From positions 6,880,802 through 6,944,801 of the forward strand of contig NC_045145.1 of assembly GCF_008831285.2 (NCBI RefSeq): a stretch of DNA of 64,000 nt, in the 5' to 3' direction. Both the position numbers and the translations under genes were made by a program. This document shows, in pieces, positions 1 to 10,634 of this stretch (positions are counted from its first letter, which is position 1; each line of letters begins with the position of its first letter). The notes under the pieces are model-generated. The model saw only the letters and a list, made by a program, of their open reading frames with translations. It was not told where the DNA came from and did not search any database. Source of the DNA: Nymphaea colorata (taxonomy: Eukaryota; Streptophyta; Magnoliopsida; Nymphaeales; Nymphaeaceae).

Positions 1-545
1 GGTTCAGGTGCGTCGATCATGGAGCACTGCCATGCGTCCCATGCGTCGTTTGTTGTTTCTGCTTTTCTGTCGACGCCACGTTCATCGTCTACCGCTGCCG
101 CTACTCCCTGCCATCGCCACTTCCTGTTGTTGCTGCTCTCTGCTGTGGCGCGGGGTCTTCTATCACCTGATCAGTGAGGCCCCTGCTCTGGTCGATGGTA
201 GTATCTTCCAAACCTCCGCCTTCTTCTCAGCTTTCGCCTGCTGCATGGCGTCTGGTTGTTGTCCACCGCCTGAGCTGCCAGTGCTTGCAAACACTATCCG
301 TCTAAGTTGCCGCCCGATCTCTCTCTCATATTATTCTCTGTCACAGTTGTTGGTTGTCTGTTGCTATGTTGTTGTATGTCACTGGCATATTCTCTTTGCT
401 CATTGACTGTTAAGTTACTGCTTTGGGATGGCAAAATTAGCCTCTTCTATTGTTAATACTGACCAGGCAGAGGTTGGGGCCCCTAGAACTGAAAATATAC
501 TTGTTCAGCACCATTCGTCTCACTAAGGGAAATTATCTTTGTGGT
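1..545 (+). pseudogene. copia-type leader and gag start, truncated
   Basis: A reading frame opens with ATG at 428 (MAKLASSIVNTDQAEVG...). After a frameshift near 510 a second frame reads TIRLTKGNYLCG, which matches the conserved start of copia Gag; the copy at 17184 has IRLTKDNYLSW at the same place. The 427 bases before it are GC- and CT-rich without a credible gene and fit the untranslated leader between primer site and gag. After about 545 copia homology stops and hAT-like sequence begins. The element's C-terminal RNase H and LTR reappear at 1188-1704, so most of gag-pol is missing. The 132-codon frame at 8-406 shows no family resemblance and is treated as leader. Confidence 0.6.
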
Positions 546-631
546 ACATATTTTGTTGTGTTGTATTAGTTTTTTTATATTTTTGTGGTACATATTTTTA
601 AATGTTTAATTTTCGTCTTTAATAAATGCAG

Positions 632-818
632 ATGTGGATCATCACAATATTGGGATGTAAATCCAGATGAATTTGATTTTGATGGAGAACGCAACTTATA
701 TGTTGCTAACATGGATTTTTCTGATCGTGCTATTCCTTCTAAGGCATTTGATGATGATGATATTGTTCCAAGTATTCAAGAAAATCAAGATATTGGTGGA
801 AGTGGAAGTGGAACGTAA
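632..818 (+). pseudogene. last exon of an hAT-like transposase
   Basis: After a splice-acceptor-like AATGCAG ending at 631, one frame reads CGSSQYWDVNPDEFDFDGER and runs to TAA at 816-818, with an acidic stretch (AFDDDDIVP) and a Gly/Ser tail. Acidic, aspartate-rich tails of this kind end many plant hAT (BED/DUF659) transposases. No upstream domain is present. The tail differs from that of the hAT element at 22276-25673, so it is a different family. Confidence 0.4.
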
Positions 819-940
819 CTCTGGTTTATGAATGATGATGTAATATCTAATATGTATTGATGTATGAACTATGGAGGCGTTTGATGATGAAGAATATGTA
901 TTGATCTGTGTTTTTTGTGAACTCAAAACTAGAGTACATT

Positions 941-1058
941 TGTTGTTAAATGTTAAATTGATGATATATATTTCTTGTTGAATGTTGAATTGATGATATA
1001 TATTTCTTGTTGAATGTTGAATTGATGATATATATTTGTTGTTGAATTTTGAATTGAT
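941..1058 (+). repeat. tandem repeat, about 33 bp x 4
   Basis: Four head-to-tail units of about 32-34 bp share the core TTGAATTGATGATATATATT. They lie just 3' of the hAT-like exon and vary mainly by single substitutions. Confidence 0.85.
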
Positions 1059-1187
1059 GATTGATAATGATATCATGATTAGCAAATTGCAATTTTGATC
1101 TTGTTATTTAATAACTTTGATCTCACCGCACTGCCGCACCTAAATTTTTTGAGATATGCCGCACCGGCACCCGCACCCCACACTCAA

Positions 1188-1463
1188 GTGACATAGATTG
1201 AAGGGTCAATGAAGATGTATTGTGATAACAAGTCAGCTATCAACTTGGCCAACAACCCAGTATTACATGACAAAACAAAACATGTTGAGATTGACCGTCA
1301 CTTTATCAGGGAGAGAATTGATGCTAAAGAACTGGTCCTACCATACATGAAGTTCAAAAATTAGACAACATATGTTCTAACTAAAGCCTTGTCCTTGACC
1401 TTGTTTGAGAGAAATGTATCCAAGTTAGGCATGTTTGATATGTATGCCCAACTTGAGGGGGAG
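1188..1463 (+). pseudogene. copia RNase H and C-terminus remnant
   Basis: From about 1208 the translation follows the C-terminus of the copia polyprotein at 21189-21449 almost residue for residue: MKMYCDNKSAINLANNPV, then the HVEIDRHFIRERID block and LGMFDMYAQLEGE. The conserved Asp of YCDNKSA is retained. A stop (TAG near 1362) and altered codons in the ADVLTKGL region show decay. The purine tract CTTGAGGGGGAG at 1452-1463 is the polypurine tract and leads straight into the LTR. It belongs to the same family as the element at 16982-21728 but is a much older copy. Confidence 0.8.
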
Positions 1464-1704
1464 CGTTGATGTGTTTGGTTGTTTTGGATCTTTAGATCTG
1501 AGTTTGGATCTGATCTCCTCTGTGGTTTTGTTGGGTTCTATTTATACCCGTGTAACCTTTTTTTTTGGTGTGTAAATAAAATTTGAATGAGAGAGAACGT
1601 CTGGCTGCTAGTGAGCGCCAGATTTCTCCTCTATGGTTTTTTCCCTCGTGTTGGGGGTTTTCCACGATAAATTTGTTTACTTGTTTCTTTTCCATCTTTC
1701 TACA
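1464..1704 (+). repeat. copia LTR (3' LTR of the relic)
   Basis: The LTR begins right after the polypurine tract and ends in TTTCTACA, like the young LTR at 21444-21728. The two share GGTTTTCCACG and CCATCTT near the 3' end. The first base is C where TG is expected, so the terminus is mutated. A TATA-like TATTTATACC occurs near 1540. The sequence after 1704 is host-derived GABA transaminase pseudogene, which marks the element boundary. Confidence 0.7.
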
Positions 1705-2465
1705 CCATGGATACTAGGTCTCTCTTAATGTTGTATTTTTGGTATCCAAGCATTGCACCCAACCTTCCAAAGGCACAGACAGCTGTGAACAAAGTATCAT
1801 TTTTCTTTACAACGGCTTGGACCTTCTCACAGTATGAAGCAAGAAATGTAATGACGCCTCCTGCCCCCATCATTGGCTCCACAACAAATGCTACAAATTT
1901 CTCAGGTCCCTCCTTCAAGATAAGGTTCTGCAAAATGATTTGTGAATCTTGTGGAGAATTCCTCATATTGACTTGGTAAATGGTAGGTTCAGTAGTTTAG
2001 ACATTTAGGATGCAACAGTGCGGGGAGCTTAACTTTTGTATGTGATGGTGTAAGTCTTCAAACAGCAAAAAATGTCGATCCATAATGTGCCTTTTGTGTT
2101 GGAATGAACACCTTTGGCATTCTTCCTAATGCATTTGTATTATATTCCAGCTTCACTTGAGAATCATTAACTTTGGAACCACTATTTGTGAAGCCCTTTT
2201 TTGTTGTGTTAAAGGTTTTAAGAAGTTCATTTGCAAGTCCAAGGAAGGCTTCATTGTTTGGTTCGAATAGTTGTGATAGAATGGTAAATGATTTACCTGT
2301 GCAGCTTCCACAAGTTAAGGTTCATTTCCACCAAGGTTATGCACCATAATCTTGCTAGATGGTTTTTCTCGTCCACAACATAAATGTTAGATCCCCCAAA
2401 TTTTTTCATTAACTACTGGATGAATGAGGCCAGCATGTGCTGATCCTTGATTCTTTTCTCACTAT
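1705..2465 (-). pseudogene. GABA transaminase pseudogene (intron-free)
   Basis: Read on the minus strand, about 240 residues follow plant gamma-aminobutyrate transaminase (class III aminotransferase; degrades GABA in mitochondria). In order: [125 protein letters not shown] and DLVSMV. There are stops and frameshifts, including a TGA where the family has Trp (CLNY*TYHLP). The DEVI segment before CAFGRLG, which carries the cofactor-site Asp, is lost. Homology crosses what are several exons in normal genes without introns, which suggests a retrocopy. The copia LTR abuts its 3' end at 1704. Confidence 0.8.
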
Positions 2466-3493
2466 TTACCTCACTCAACTTTTTTTGTATCAATGTCCAA
2501 GGATGCTTCTCAATTGCACCATCTTAAATGGAAAAAAATATCGTTGACAATTTGTGGTAGCAAAAGCATAGTTGAAAAAGGAATTAACCTTGATATTGGG
2601 CCTAAAGAGCCGATTCAAAGTCACTTTTAAAAGTGCCGAGGATCTCTTCAGAACTTCTTTCTTGCCTCCATATTCATCACACCAAGAGCGTATAAGCATG
2701 CCGACTCACATGGAGGACTCAAAAATTATACACATTCCAACTCTCTCATACCAAGGCAACCCAAACTCCCAGTTCATAAGCACTGCCAATTTCTTTGAAT
2801 TCTTCAAACTTCATCACCTTGGTGCAAATTAAATATTTTCCAAGATCAGAATAAATGATGCCAGCAGCTTGAGATGTCCTTGTTCATCATCAGAATTGCC
2901 AGCATCTTGTCTAGCCATGTGGAATAGTAATTTCGGCTCCCATGCTTGGCCCTGTTAAAAGAAGATTATGTGGATGGTGCTCAACAACTTTCTTACCATG
3001 ATGTATATCATTTGTGATAACCTTATCACAATTCTTCATAGTAGTATTAGGATGCCACAATAGTTCAAATCTAGGTGTAGGCTTTTTATTTTTATTTTTC
3101 AAGCTTGTTGCAATGCTAATTGAAACAAATAATAGTGTACATACGAAGCCACTTGATGAAGATGCTACCACCACAAAACATCAATGTAACTGATGGCACA
3201 AATAACATTAGACCTTGATTCATCTCTTAAGTGAACAGCCCTGCAAGCACCGCAAATGTCGCCTCATCCGCACTCTTAAGTTTGTAGCCCTAATAATGTG
3301 AAGAGTCATCATCAAAGTCATGAGATGTCGTCAAAAGAGCAAAATCCAATTCAAAATTGCTAAATCAAGACGCTTGGTGAGGATTTGCTTTGTGGGACTA
3401 TGCTTTCTACACTTCCTAAGGGTTTGATTAGAATCATTGAAAGCGACCCCATCTTTCTCAAGAGGAACATCCAAGAAAAGAGTGTCCTCCAGG
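2466..3493. other. relic DNA with unidentified ORF fragments
   Basis: No intact gene. Minus-strand fragments read like decayed coding DNA: SWCDEYGGKKEVLKRSSALL (2610-2690), VVEHHPHNLLLTGPSMGAE (2940-2990) and LEDTLFLDVPLEKDGVAF (3440-3490). I do not recognise the family. They may come from a second captured gene next to the GABA transaminase copy, but stops and frameshifts break them. Confidence 0.35.
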
Positions 3494-3990
3494 CAGTGGC
3501 AGAGCCAGCGTGGGGCTGGCGTGGGCGCTTGCCCACGCCAGCCCAAGATAGATATATATAGATTCATATATATGTTTGAATTTCACTAGTTTTATTTTAT
3601 GTTTGTTCAATTGTTCTAATTATTTTTTGCTCTTTATATGATTTTCTTTATATTCGTTTACGCATTACTTAGTCTTTTTTTTTTTCAATATGCTTTTGTT
3701 GTTCTCATGTCAAGCTTTAGATGCCTTAATCGTGCCTAATTTGATTTTCAAGATCTATTTCAAATTTTAGATTTACAATACAGGTTAACTAAGAAAACGT
3801 GAACACCATTATGACAGTGAAGGAGCCAAGCATTTAGTCCATTTACATGTTAGAACAGTCACTTGATTTACTTTGTTACATGTTGGTGCCTCTCGAATCT
3901 CGACTATAAGATCTTTAATTTCCATGATCTAAAATTTGAATCAGTATATATTAGTGCCCTACAACCAAAAATTTTCTGAGTTCGCCACTT
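3494..3990. mobile_element. hAT-type non-autonomous element (candidate)
   Basis: The left end reads CAGTGGCAGAGCCAGCG. The right end, on the minus strand, reads AAGTGGCGAACTCAGAAAAT. Both resemble the CAGTGGCGGAGCC ends of Ac-like plant hAT elements. Just inside the left end is a palindromic GGGCTGGCGTGGGCG/CGCCCACGCCAGCCC-like block. There is no coding capacity. The flanks (CCTCCAGG left, ATTTATTT right) do not match, so no target duplication supports it and the two ends may belong to different insertions. Confidence 0.45.
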
Positions 3991-5640
3991 ATTTATTTAT
4001 GAATCTACGATTACTTTCATAAGAGAAAAAGAAAAAGATCTCGACTGTGCATCTGAAAAGGCATGTCATGTTAATCTCTGTCTTCTGATGTGTTCTCTGT
4101 GCTCGACAACACATGCTTTGCTTCTACTCTTTCATGAGGACGAGTTCGATAGAACCCGATACCTTCGACTTGGGTCGCGCCCCACCACTTTCCTCTGCCT
4201 CCAGCCCGCTTTCACTAAATTAATCTCTCTGTTTCGGTGCAGCTCTTCGCTTCCGTCTCCTCTGCCTTTGCTGCTCCTGCTATGCTTCTTTGTTTCTTTT
4301 CTTAACTATTTGTAGGAACTTAAGAGGAAGCGGTGAATCTGATAGCACTTAACGTATATGATTTTTCCAGTAGTGAATCTCAGTTTTCAAATTTGTCTAA
4401 TTTATGAAGGATTTTTGTTTGGCGATCTGAATCGCACTTGACGAATGAGGAGATCAAAGCTTCGCCAAACATCCCTCAATGTTTGTTTATTTTTACATTA
4501 GTATCTTCAAATATTTGCTTTGTCCTATATGTGAGTGCCCCTTCGTATGTGAAAATCTATGAATGGGTGCCCCCTCCAGAAAACTTTTCTAGCTTCACCA
4601 CTGATGATGTGTTTATGCATGTCGTCTTTAGGTTGAACAACGAAACGCTGTCAAAATCATACCAGGCTCCAGGCCACACTATGCATTCGAGTTGACAAAA
4701 GGTTCTTTCCTTTAAGCATGGAACTAGAGAAGGTGTGCAGCCTGAAGTCAACAAGTTATTAGAAGAGAAAGCTGAAGGCAATAATTTGCACCATACTGCC
4801 AAGGCTCTCTCTTAACTTGATAGGATATAGTGCATCTGTTTTTTTGTTATTATTATTATTGACTGCTTTCTCAACCTCATCTACTATAGGTGGAGGCTTG
4901 CAACCCAGAATAATTGAAGCAAATGGTTCATGTGAGTAACATTTCTTTATCAGCAAGTGAAATAAAAAAACTGATAAACTCCTCTATTGTGGAAATTTTG
5001 TTATTCGAACTCCACACTTGAACTTACCAACTAGATCTAGTAAGCATACCATAAGCAATTAAGCACCCAAACGACAATCTCTACCATATCCCTTCATTGA
5101 AGAAGAATTTTGCAATGAATCGTCTATTAGTTTCAAAGTTGAATCAATATTTATGCCTCAAATGATTTCCAAAACAATGACCAGCAAGTGAAAACCCTTG
5201 CCTAATGCAGCAGTGATTCTCACATTCTCCAGTTGTTACCAAATGATCCCTGTTAGCTGAACTTGTTGCCAAACCTCCCACCAACAAATTTTCCATAAAC
5301 TACAACCATGGTGGTTTTCCTAGTTGTGATCCTCTCTCCTTGTGCAAAATTGCCACCTCCTTGCAGCAAGGTTCCGTTATGAAAAATTCCACAGGCAGAA
5401 TGTTAGTGAACATTGGTAGGTCCCTACTTACATGTGGTGGTTTCATAGAAATTTTAAGAGGGTTTTGTGTTCCTAAATTCTCAGCTGGTATTGGCTAGAC
5501 GTCAATGTGATGTTTGACATTACCAAAGAAATCTCCCTCATAAATGGATCATACTCATATCTAGTCATTTTCATTTTTGTTCTGATTGTCTCTAACTCCA
5601 TTTTGCATGGGTGCTTCTTTCAGCAATGGCGATGCATGCT
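3991..5640. other. gene-free stretch, relic DNA
   Basis: Only short frames. 4088-4315 is CT-rich and resembles a plant 5' leader but leads into no recognisable coding exon. On the minus strand 5150-5400 keeps Gly-rich runs (LLQGGGNFAQGE) reminiscent of a decayed gag region, but stops break every frame. An isolated hAT-type end is annotated separately at 4500-4603. Confidence 0.4.
4500..4603. mobile_element. isolated hAT-type terminus
   Basis: Read from the minus strand, this begins CAGTGGTGAAGCTAGAAAAG and continues GGAGGGGGCACCC, the common layout of CAGTGGCGGAGCC-type hAT ends. The element would run leftwards from 4603. No matching left end or 8-bp duplication was found. Confidence 0.35.
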
Positions 5641-5722
5641 GGTGCGGCACGTAGGGCTTGAACCCACGTCAATAGGGTTATGCACAAAGAAGTCGAGTCA
5701 TGCACTTAACCACCATGACTAC
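5641..5722 (-). repeat. tRNA-derived sequence (SINE head or pseudo-tRNA)
   Basis: On the minus strand there is an A-box-like TGGTGGTTAAGTG and, 48 bases on, a B-box-like GGGTTCAAGCCC set in a possible 5-bp T stem. Spacing and the GGTTAAG motif resemble Leu/Ser-class tRNAs with a long variable arm. The acceptor stem does not pair, so it is not a functional tRNA. It sits just outside the solo LTR target site. No A-rich tail was identified, so the SINE assignment is tentative. Confidence 0.4.
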
Positions 5723-5829
5723 TTGGAAATTGCTATTGATATGGTGTAATCACCCCAAATTTTTCTAAAGGACTATGATGTTTTATCCAAGTGCGAAATT
5801 CAAATTTAGGCACAAGATTTTCAAAAAAC

Positions 5830-5963
5830 AACTTTCAGATCCAAATTAAATCCAAAATACTACTCTCAGATCCAAATTAAATCCAAAATAGAACTTTCAG
5901 ATCCAAATTAAATCCAAAATACTAATTTTAGATTCAAAACCCAAGTTCAGATCCAAATCAATC
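5830..5963 (+). repeat. tandem repeat, about 33 bp x 4, in the LTR
   Basis: Four units share TTCAGATCCAAATTAAATCC followed by AAAATACTA-like ends. The last unit is truncated. They occupy the upstream (U3-like) part of the solo LTR. Confidence 0.85.
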
Positions 5964-5969
5964 ATTTAA

Positions 5970-6385
5970 GACTAATTTGTCATTTCTTTTGACCAAAAAC
6001 CTCCTTTTAGAGGGTGATTTTAGTCTTTTTTAAACAAGACCGATTTGCCCCTCCTTTTGATAAAAAAATCTCCTTTTAGAGGATTTTAGTCTTTTTTTAA
6101 ACAAGACCGATTTGCCCCTCCTTTTGATAAAAAAACCTCCTTTTAGAGGGTGATTTTAGTCTTTTTCAAACAAGACCGATTTGCCCCTCCTTTTGACCAA
6201 AAAACCTCCTTTTAGAGGATGATTTTAGTCTTTTTGGTAAACAAGACCAATTTACCCCTCCTTTTGACAAAAAAACATCCTTTTAGAGGGTAATTTTAGT
6301 CTTTTTGGGTGGACAAGACCGATTTGCCATTCCTTTTGGCCAAAAAAATCTCTTTTTGGAGGGTGATTTTAGTCTTTTTAGGTCA
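5970..6385 (+). repeat. tandem repeat, about 65-70 bp x 6, in the LTR
   Basis: Six units share AAGACCGATTTGCCCCTCC, a CTCCTTTTAGAGGGTGATTT block and TAGTCTTTTT. Units differ by small indels in the T and A runs. The array ends about 40 bp upstream of the TATA box at 6423, where LTR enhancer repeats would be expected. Confidence 0.9.
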
Positions 6386-6422
6386 AAAAATTCAAATTTT
6401 GGGTTTTGGCTCCAAAATCCTC

Positions 6423-6430
6423 TATAAATA
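6423..6430 (+). promoter_or_regulatory. TATA box of the LTR promoter
   Basis: TATAAATA followed by a run of C sits directly downstream of the enhancer-like array and upstream of a CT-rich region. This is the arrangement expected at the U3/R boundary of a plant LTR. Confidence 0.55.
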
Positions 6431-6777
6431 CCCCCCCCATATCCTCCCTCTTGGGCAAGATTGGTCCTTGGGAGAAACTCTAATGTATTCTCACTTGAAG
6501 ACTTAGAGTTTCTCTTGAGCTCTCTCTCTCTTCCTCTTCCTCTTTCCATTTCCTTCTCCAACTTAGATCAAGCACTCTTGGAGTTTCATTCAAAAGGAGA
6601 TCTTCAAGTGAAGGTGTTCATCTTTCTTAGGTCATTTCCCATTAGAGGTATGTAATCTTCATTCCTCTCATTTCTCTCTTCTTTCTTTTCATTAATATTC
6701 TTATTATTATGTTATTTCTTTTTCTTAAATATAGTCTTGTTGTTGTTTTCATTTTCTCTTCACATCTTTATCTCCCC

Positions 6778-7370
6778 ATGGCCAAAGGAGATAGCACTCA
6801 ACCTCTTTTTAGAGACAAGAGGCTATGCTCAAATGCACCGGGAGCATGAGAAGATGAGATGATATTTTATTTTATGATTAAATCATGCTCTTTCAAGTAT
6901 TCTTGTTGTTCTTGTTCTTTCTCTTTATCAATATCTTCTTGCTCTTTCTTCTCTTCAATATATATTCTTGTTGTTGTTATTCTTTTCCTTAATGAATATA
7001 TTTTTGTTGTTATTGTTATTTCATTTCTTCAATATAGTCTTATTCTTGTTATTTCATTTCTTCGTTATTGTTTTTCTTTCTACATTTTCTCCTCATCTTC
7101 ATCTCCCCACAGCTAAAGAAGGTAGCTCTCAATCTCTTTTTAGAGACAAGAGGCTATAATCAAAGTGCACCGGGAGCATGGAAAGATGAGATGATCTTTC
7201 ATTTTAATCATATTCTTTCTTTTCATGAATACATTCTTATTGTTCTTTTGTTTCTTCTTATTTTCCTCTCTTCCTCATTTCTCCATGGCCAAAAGAGATA
7301 GCTCTCAATCTCTATTTTAGAGTCAAGAGGCTATACTCAAGTGCACCGGGAACATGAAAAAATGAGGTGG
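6778..7370 (+). repeat. three diverged copies of a ~100-bp module
   Basis: The module has ATGGCCAAAGGAGATAGC, then TCTTTTTAGAGACAAGAGGC, then GTGCACCGGGAGCATG and AGATGAGATGAT. It starts near 6778, 7109 and 7283. The spacers are T-rich with TTCTTGTTGTT runs. The long hydrophobic frames here come from this T-rich composition and are not proteins. Confidence 0.8.
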
Positions 7371-9423
7371 TATATCAATTCATAGTTACATCATGTCTTC
7401 CCTCCTAATTGAACTTTGCTTTTTTTCATCATCCTCTTTCTTTCTTTCCTTCCTTGAAAGTTATCTATATATTATGCATGCATAGTTGCTTGGTTCTTTA
7501 CTTACATGTGAATGCATGTCGGGAATGAGAGTGTGGTTTGGGGACTCTTTATTTTCATATTAATCTTTGAGGTTGGGACTTGTCCAACACGGGATAAACC
7601 CTCACGAAAATGTACATGTTAATATGCATTTTCATATCATTTTGCGCTAGTTTCCTTCTTAATCATCACATTAGGAACCCTAACGAGTGCCTCGTTATGT
7701 TGCTTGTTTTCTTCCATACCCAACGGTGGAAGAAATATATCCCTTACAACAAACCAAATAATAACATTCTATGCTTATATAAATCATATTTTCTAAAACA
7801 TTTTCAAAAAGAACCTTCTAACATGGCCTTAAGGACTTAGCTTAGACTCTTGCATGAGTCCAAACTCCCCTCCGGCCCACATTAAATTTGAAGTTTGTAG
7901 TTTTAAGTTGTTCCTTGATTTTTCTAATCTTGTGAAGGTATGGATGTATACACATGTTATATACATTTGTGCCAACATGATGACCCCCATATTTCTCTCT
8001 CTATGCTTTCACTTTCTATTTTATAAATTTTCATATGTGCATGAATACGTATGTACATGTGCTCCATCTCCTCTCTTTCAAATATTTATTCCTCTTTTCA
8101 AGACAAATATCTTCTCTTATAACATTTCTCATACCCATATATGCGTATGATATTTTTCTTTTCCTCTAAAATCTCTATTTCTCTTCGAATCAATACATCT
8201 TTTTCTCTTAAACTTTCATATATGTGTATATGTGATGGTATGTACACATGTATGCATGTCTTTCTTTATATCTCTCTTTCCTTTCATAAGAGTGTTTTAT
8301 CTCTTGTATTCTTTTTAACATTCTCACCTCATGAACTTTCTATTTACCAACTTCAATAAGACCACAAACTAAGTAATGACCCAATATTGGAATCATGCTT
8401 GATGGTCTACAATCTCTATCCCTTTTCAAAAACTTTTCTTTCTTATATACAATAATTATAATAACGAAATCTTAGATGTATGTTGTGGTAGGAATGACAT
8501 TAGATGAATGTTGTGGTATGAATGTTTTACATTTTTTTCAATCATATAGGGTAAATGCATCCATGCATTCTCACCCACTTTATTTCATTTATGATCACAA
8601 GCACTTCTCCAAAGGAACTTAAACAAGAAGGAATAGAGCTCTAGCTAAGTGGTAACCGAATTAGAGCAAAATCTCAAACCTACTTAAAGTCTTAAGAGAA
8701 CACTAAAGTGATTTCAAAATGTTTTCACAAGTTTTTCAAATGATATTTACTAGTTTCACTTTTTCCTCAAAACATTTCACATTTTCAAGCAATTCTTCAA
8801 GAACCCTTTCAAAAGTTTGAAACTCCAAACTTTCAATATTTTCTACACCGCATATAGAATCAAAAAGATGTTTAAGTTAAAACGAAATGCATCAATGATA
8901 AACATAGTCCTTGGGTTGATTACCCCCGGTAAAGGCGCCGAGAACGGTCGATCCTCGTACCGACGGGCGAGTCCCTTTCTTTCCTCTTTCAAAACAAAAA
9001 CCTTATTTTTCTGGAGCACTCCAAAACCAATGAAAATTTTGGGATGCAAACATATGGTCACACAGCTTGATGAATTTGGAATCTTGCTTACTGGTTAGGA
9101 AAAAACATGATGCAAACAAGATAATGACTAGGATATGACAATTCAAGAGGATATATGTAAAATGAAGCCAGACAATAGATTTAAGAAACATGAATCACTA
9201 GGTGAAGAAGAGGACAATTGTCTAAAATGCAGCCAGCAGTATCTCAAAAGCCTTGCGATCGAAAGGCAGGCATGCAAGTGTTGCTATGAAAGGGAGTCAC
9301 ATCCATGAGCATCCAAAGAAGCCCTGGAAAGAAGAACAAAAAGAAAAATGGCGACAAAGTCATTAGAAAAGAAGGTAATTTGGGGAGCCTATACAACTAT
9401 GATTGAAGACTTAAGTCCAGTGA

Positions 9424-9500
9424 CTTGGTTGAAGGTACAATTAGTTGGACTTGGTTGAAGGTACAATTAGTCCAGTGATTTGGTTGAAGGTACAATTATG
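9424..9500 (+). repeat. tandem repeat, 3 units
   Basis: TTGGTTGAAGGTACAATTA occurs three times, spaced 24-31 bp, with GTCCAGTGA between some copies. Confidence 0.8.
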
Positions 9501-10634
9501 GTTAGCTTGCAATAAGCGCGTATATTGCTTGGTTATAAAGCATGTCATTCCTTGAAGTGACTTGTTAACTATGTCATATAAATATTGTTAAATTGTTGCC
9601 AAGGATGCATTATCACATATGACCTACACATCACATTTTAACAATTCACCATTACACTGCAATGGTTTTCACTTGTCATATAACAAGAACACTATATGAA
9701 ACATTTGTTATTTTGTAAATAAGACTCACATTCATTGGGAAAAAGGACAACAGAAGTGAAAAAACGAAAAACAGAAGGGGACATTTGACAGTAGGAACAC
9801 TAAAACAATATTATGCAAACATGCCTCAAAGATGTGGAATATTAAAGTGTTAGTGTTTCTACCACCAAACACACCCCGAGGTATGCTAGAAGCAGTTTAG
9901 TGCATTGAATATAAGGCGATTGACTCTTTCAATCAAAACGCCTACACACGTCACGGAGATCCTCTCCCAAGAGGGATGGGATGAATGCAAGAGGTAACAT
10001 TTATATATCATACTCTTGCATATTTATGTCAAAAAATGCAGTACTTTTGATATGCTTCAACATGAAAAACTTAAGTTCAGACTTTTTTGATCTGCTTGAA
10101 CTTGGAAGCCCTATATACGCACCCAAATCAAGTGGACATGTCACAAATGAACTTCTTAATGGTTGTCCTGTCAAGCAGGCCAGCCCTTAAAAAGTGATCA
10201 CGAATCAAGGAATAGCAGTAGCGATTAGGAAGCACACTTCTTTTGGGAAAATGGAGAAATTGAGTGTATATTTGAAGTGCACTGACGAAGGCCAAGGACT
10301 TAAAGGGGATCGATACCATCATGCGCTTAATTTCACAATAGAGGAAAATCGAAATACGCAAGAGAGAGAACCCCAATCACCCAATTTCTAAAAGTTATGC
10401 CTATCCAAAACCCATGATTCTGGTGGGAAGCCCATAAGTAGATTGAAAAAATGCCCATATGGCTAAGAGAGGAGGAGAACCACACAGACCTAAGTTCAAA
10501 AAACTATGTCCATCCAAAAACCCAAACTCATGGTTTTGGCGGAAAGCCCTCAAGTTGACTGAATATGTTTGTCGTCCCATATGATTTAACAAAAATTACT
10601 AAACACCACCTAACAATAACCGCCTCACTTTTAG

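Larger units (their letters stand above)
546..1187 (+). mobile_element. hAT-like transposon remnant inside the copia relic
   Basis: Between two copia pieces lies unrelated DNA. It has a terminal transposase-like exon (632-818), a short tandem repeat (941-1058) and, at 1128-1187, a GC-rich stretch of alternating GCCGCAC and CACCCGCAC motifs like the subterminal repeats of plant hAT elements. Copia coding resumes close to 1188. I could not find an 8-bp target duplication or a matching left inverted repeat. The left end is therefore uncertain, and the insertion probably suffered later deletion. Confidence 0.45.
5745..9052 (+). mobile_element. large solo LTR, Ty3/gypsy-like, with target duplication
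   Basis: The block starts TGTAATCACCCCAAATTTTT and ends AAAATTTTGGGATGCAAACA. These are imperfect inverted termini with TG...CA borders, as in LTRs of the TGTAACACCCC type. The 5 bases before it (TATGG, 5740-5744) recur right after it (9053-9057), a perfect target-site duplication. Inside are short tandem arrays (5830-5963, 5970-6385), a TATA box at 6423, a CT-rich presumed leader, three diverged copies of a roughly 100-bp module (6778-7370) and a GC-rich patch (8915-8970). No gag or pol is present. At 3308 bp it is very long for an LTR; long LTRs are known in some Ty3/gypsy lineages, but the lineage here is inference. Confidence 0.75.

Noticed and set aside
8-406. 132-codon frame at the left edge
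   Set aside because: Cys/Leu-rich, no domain, and lies where a copia leader is expected ahead of the gag start at 428.
3494-3990. Target duplication for the hAT-type element
   Set aside because: Flanks CCTCCAGG and ATTTATTT do not match, so the pair of ends is kept only as a candidate.
6283-8359. Chain of Phe/Ser/Leu-rich frames in the solo LTR
   Set aside because: Produced by TTC/TCT-rich sequence and the tandem arrays; no start context or domain.
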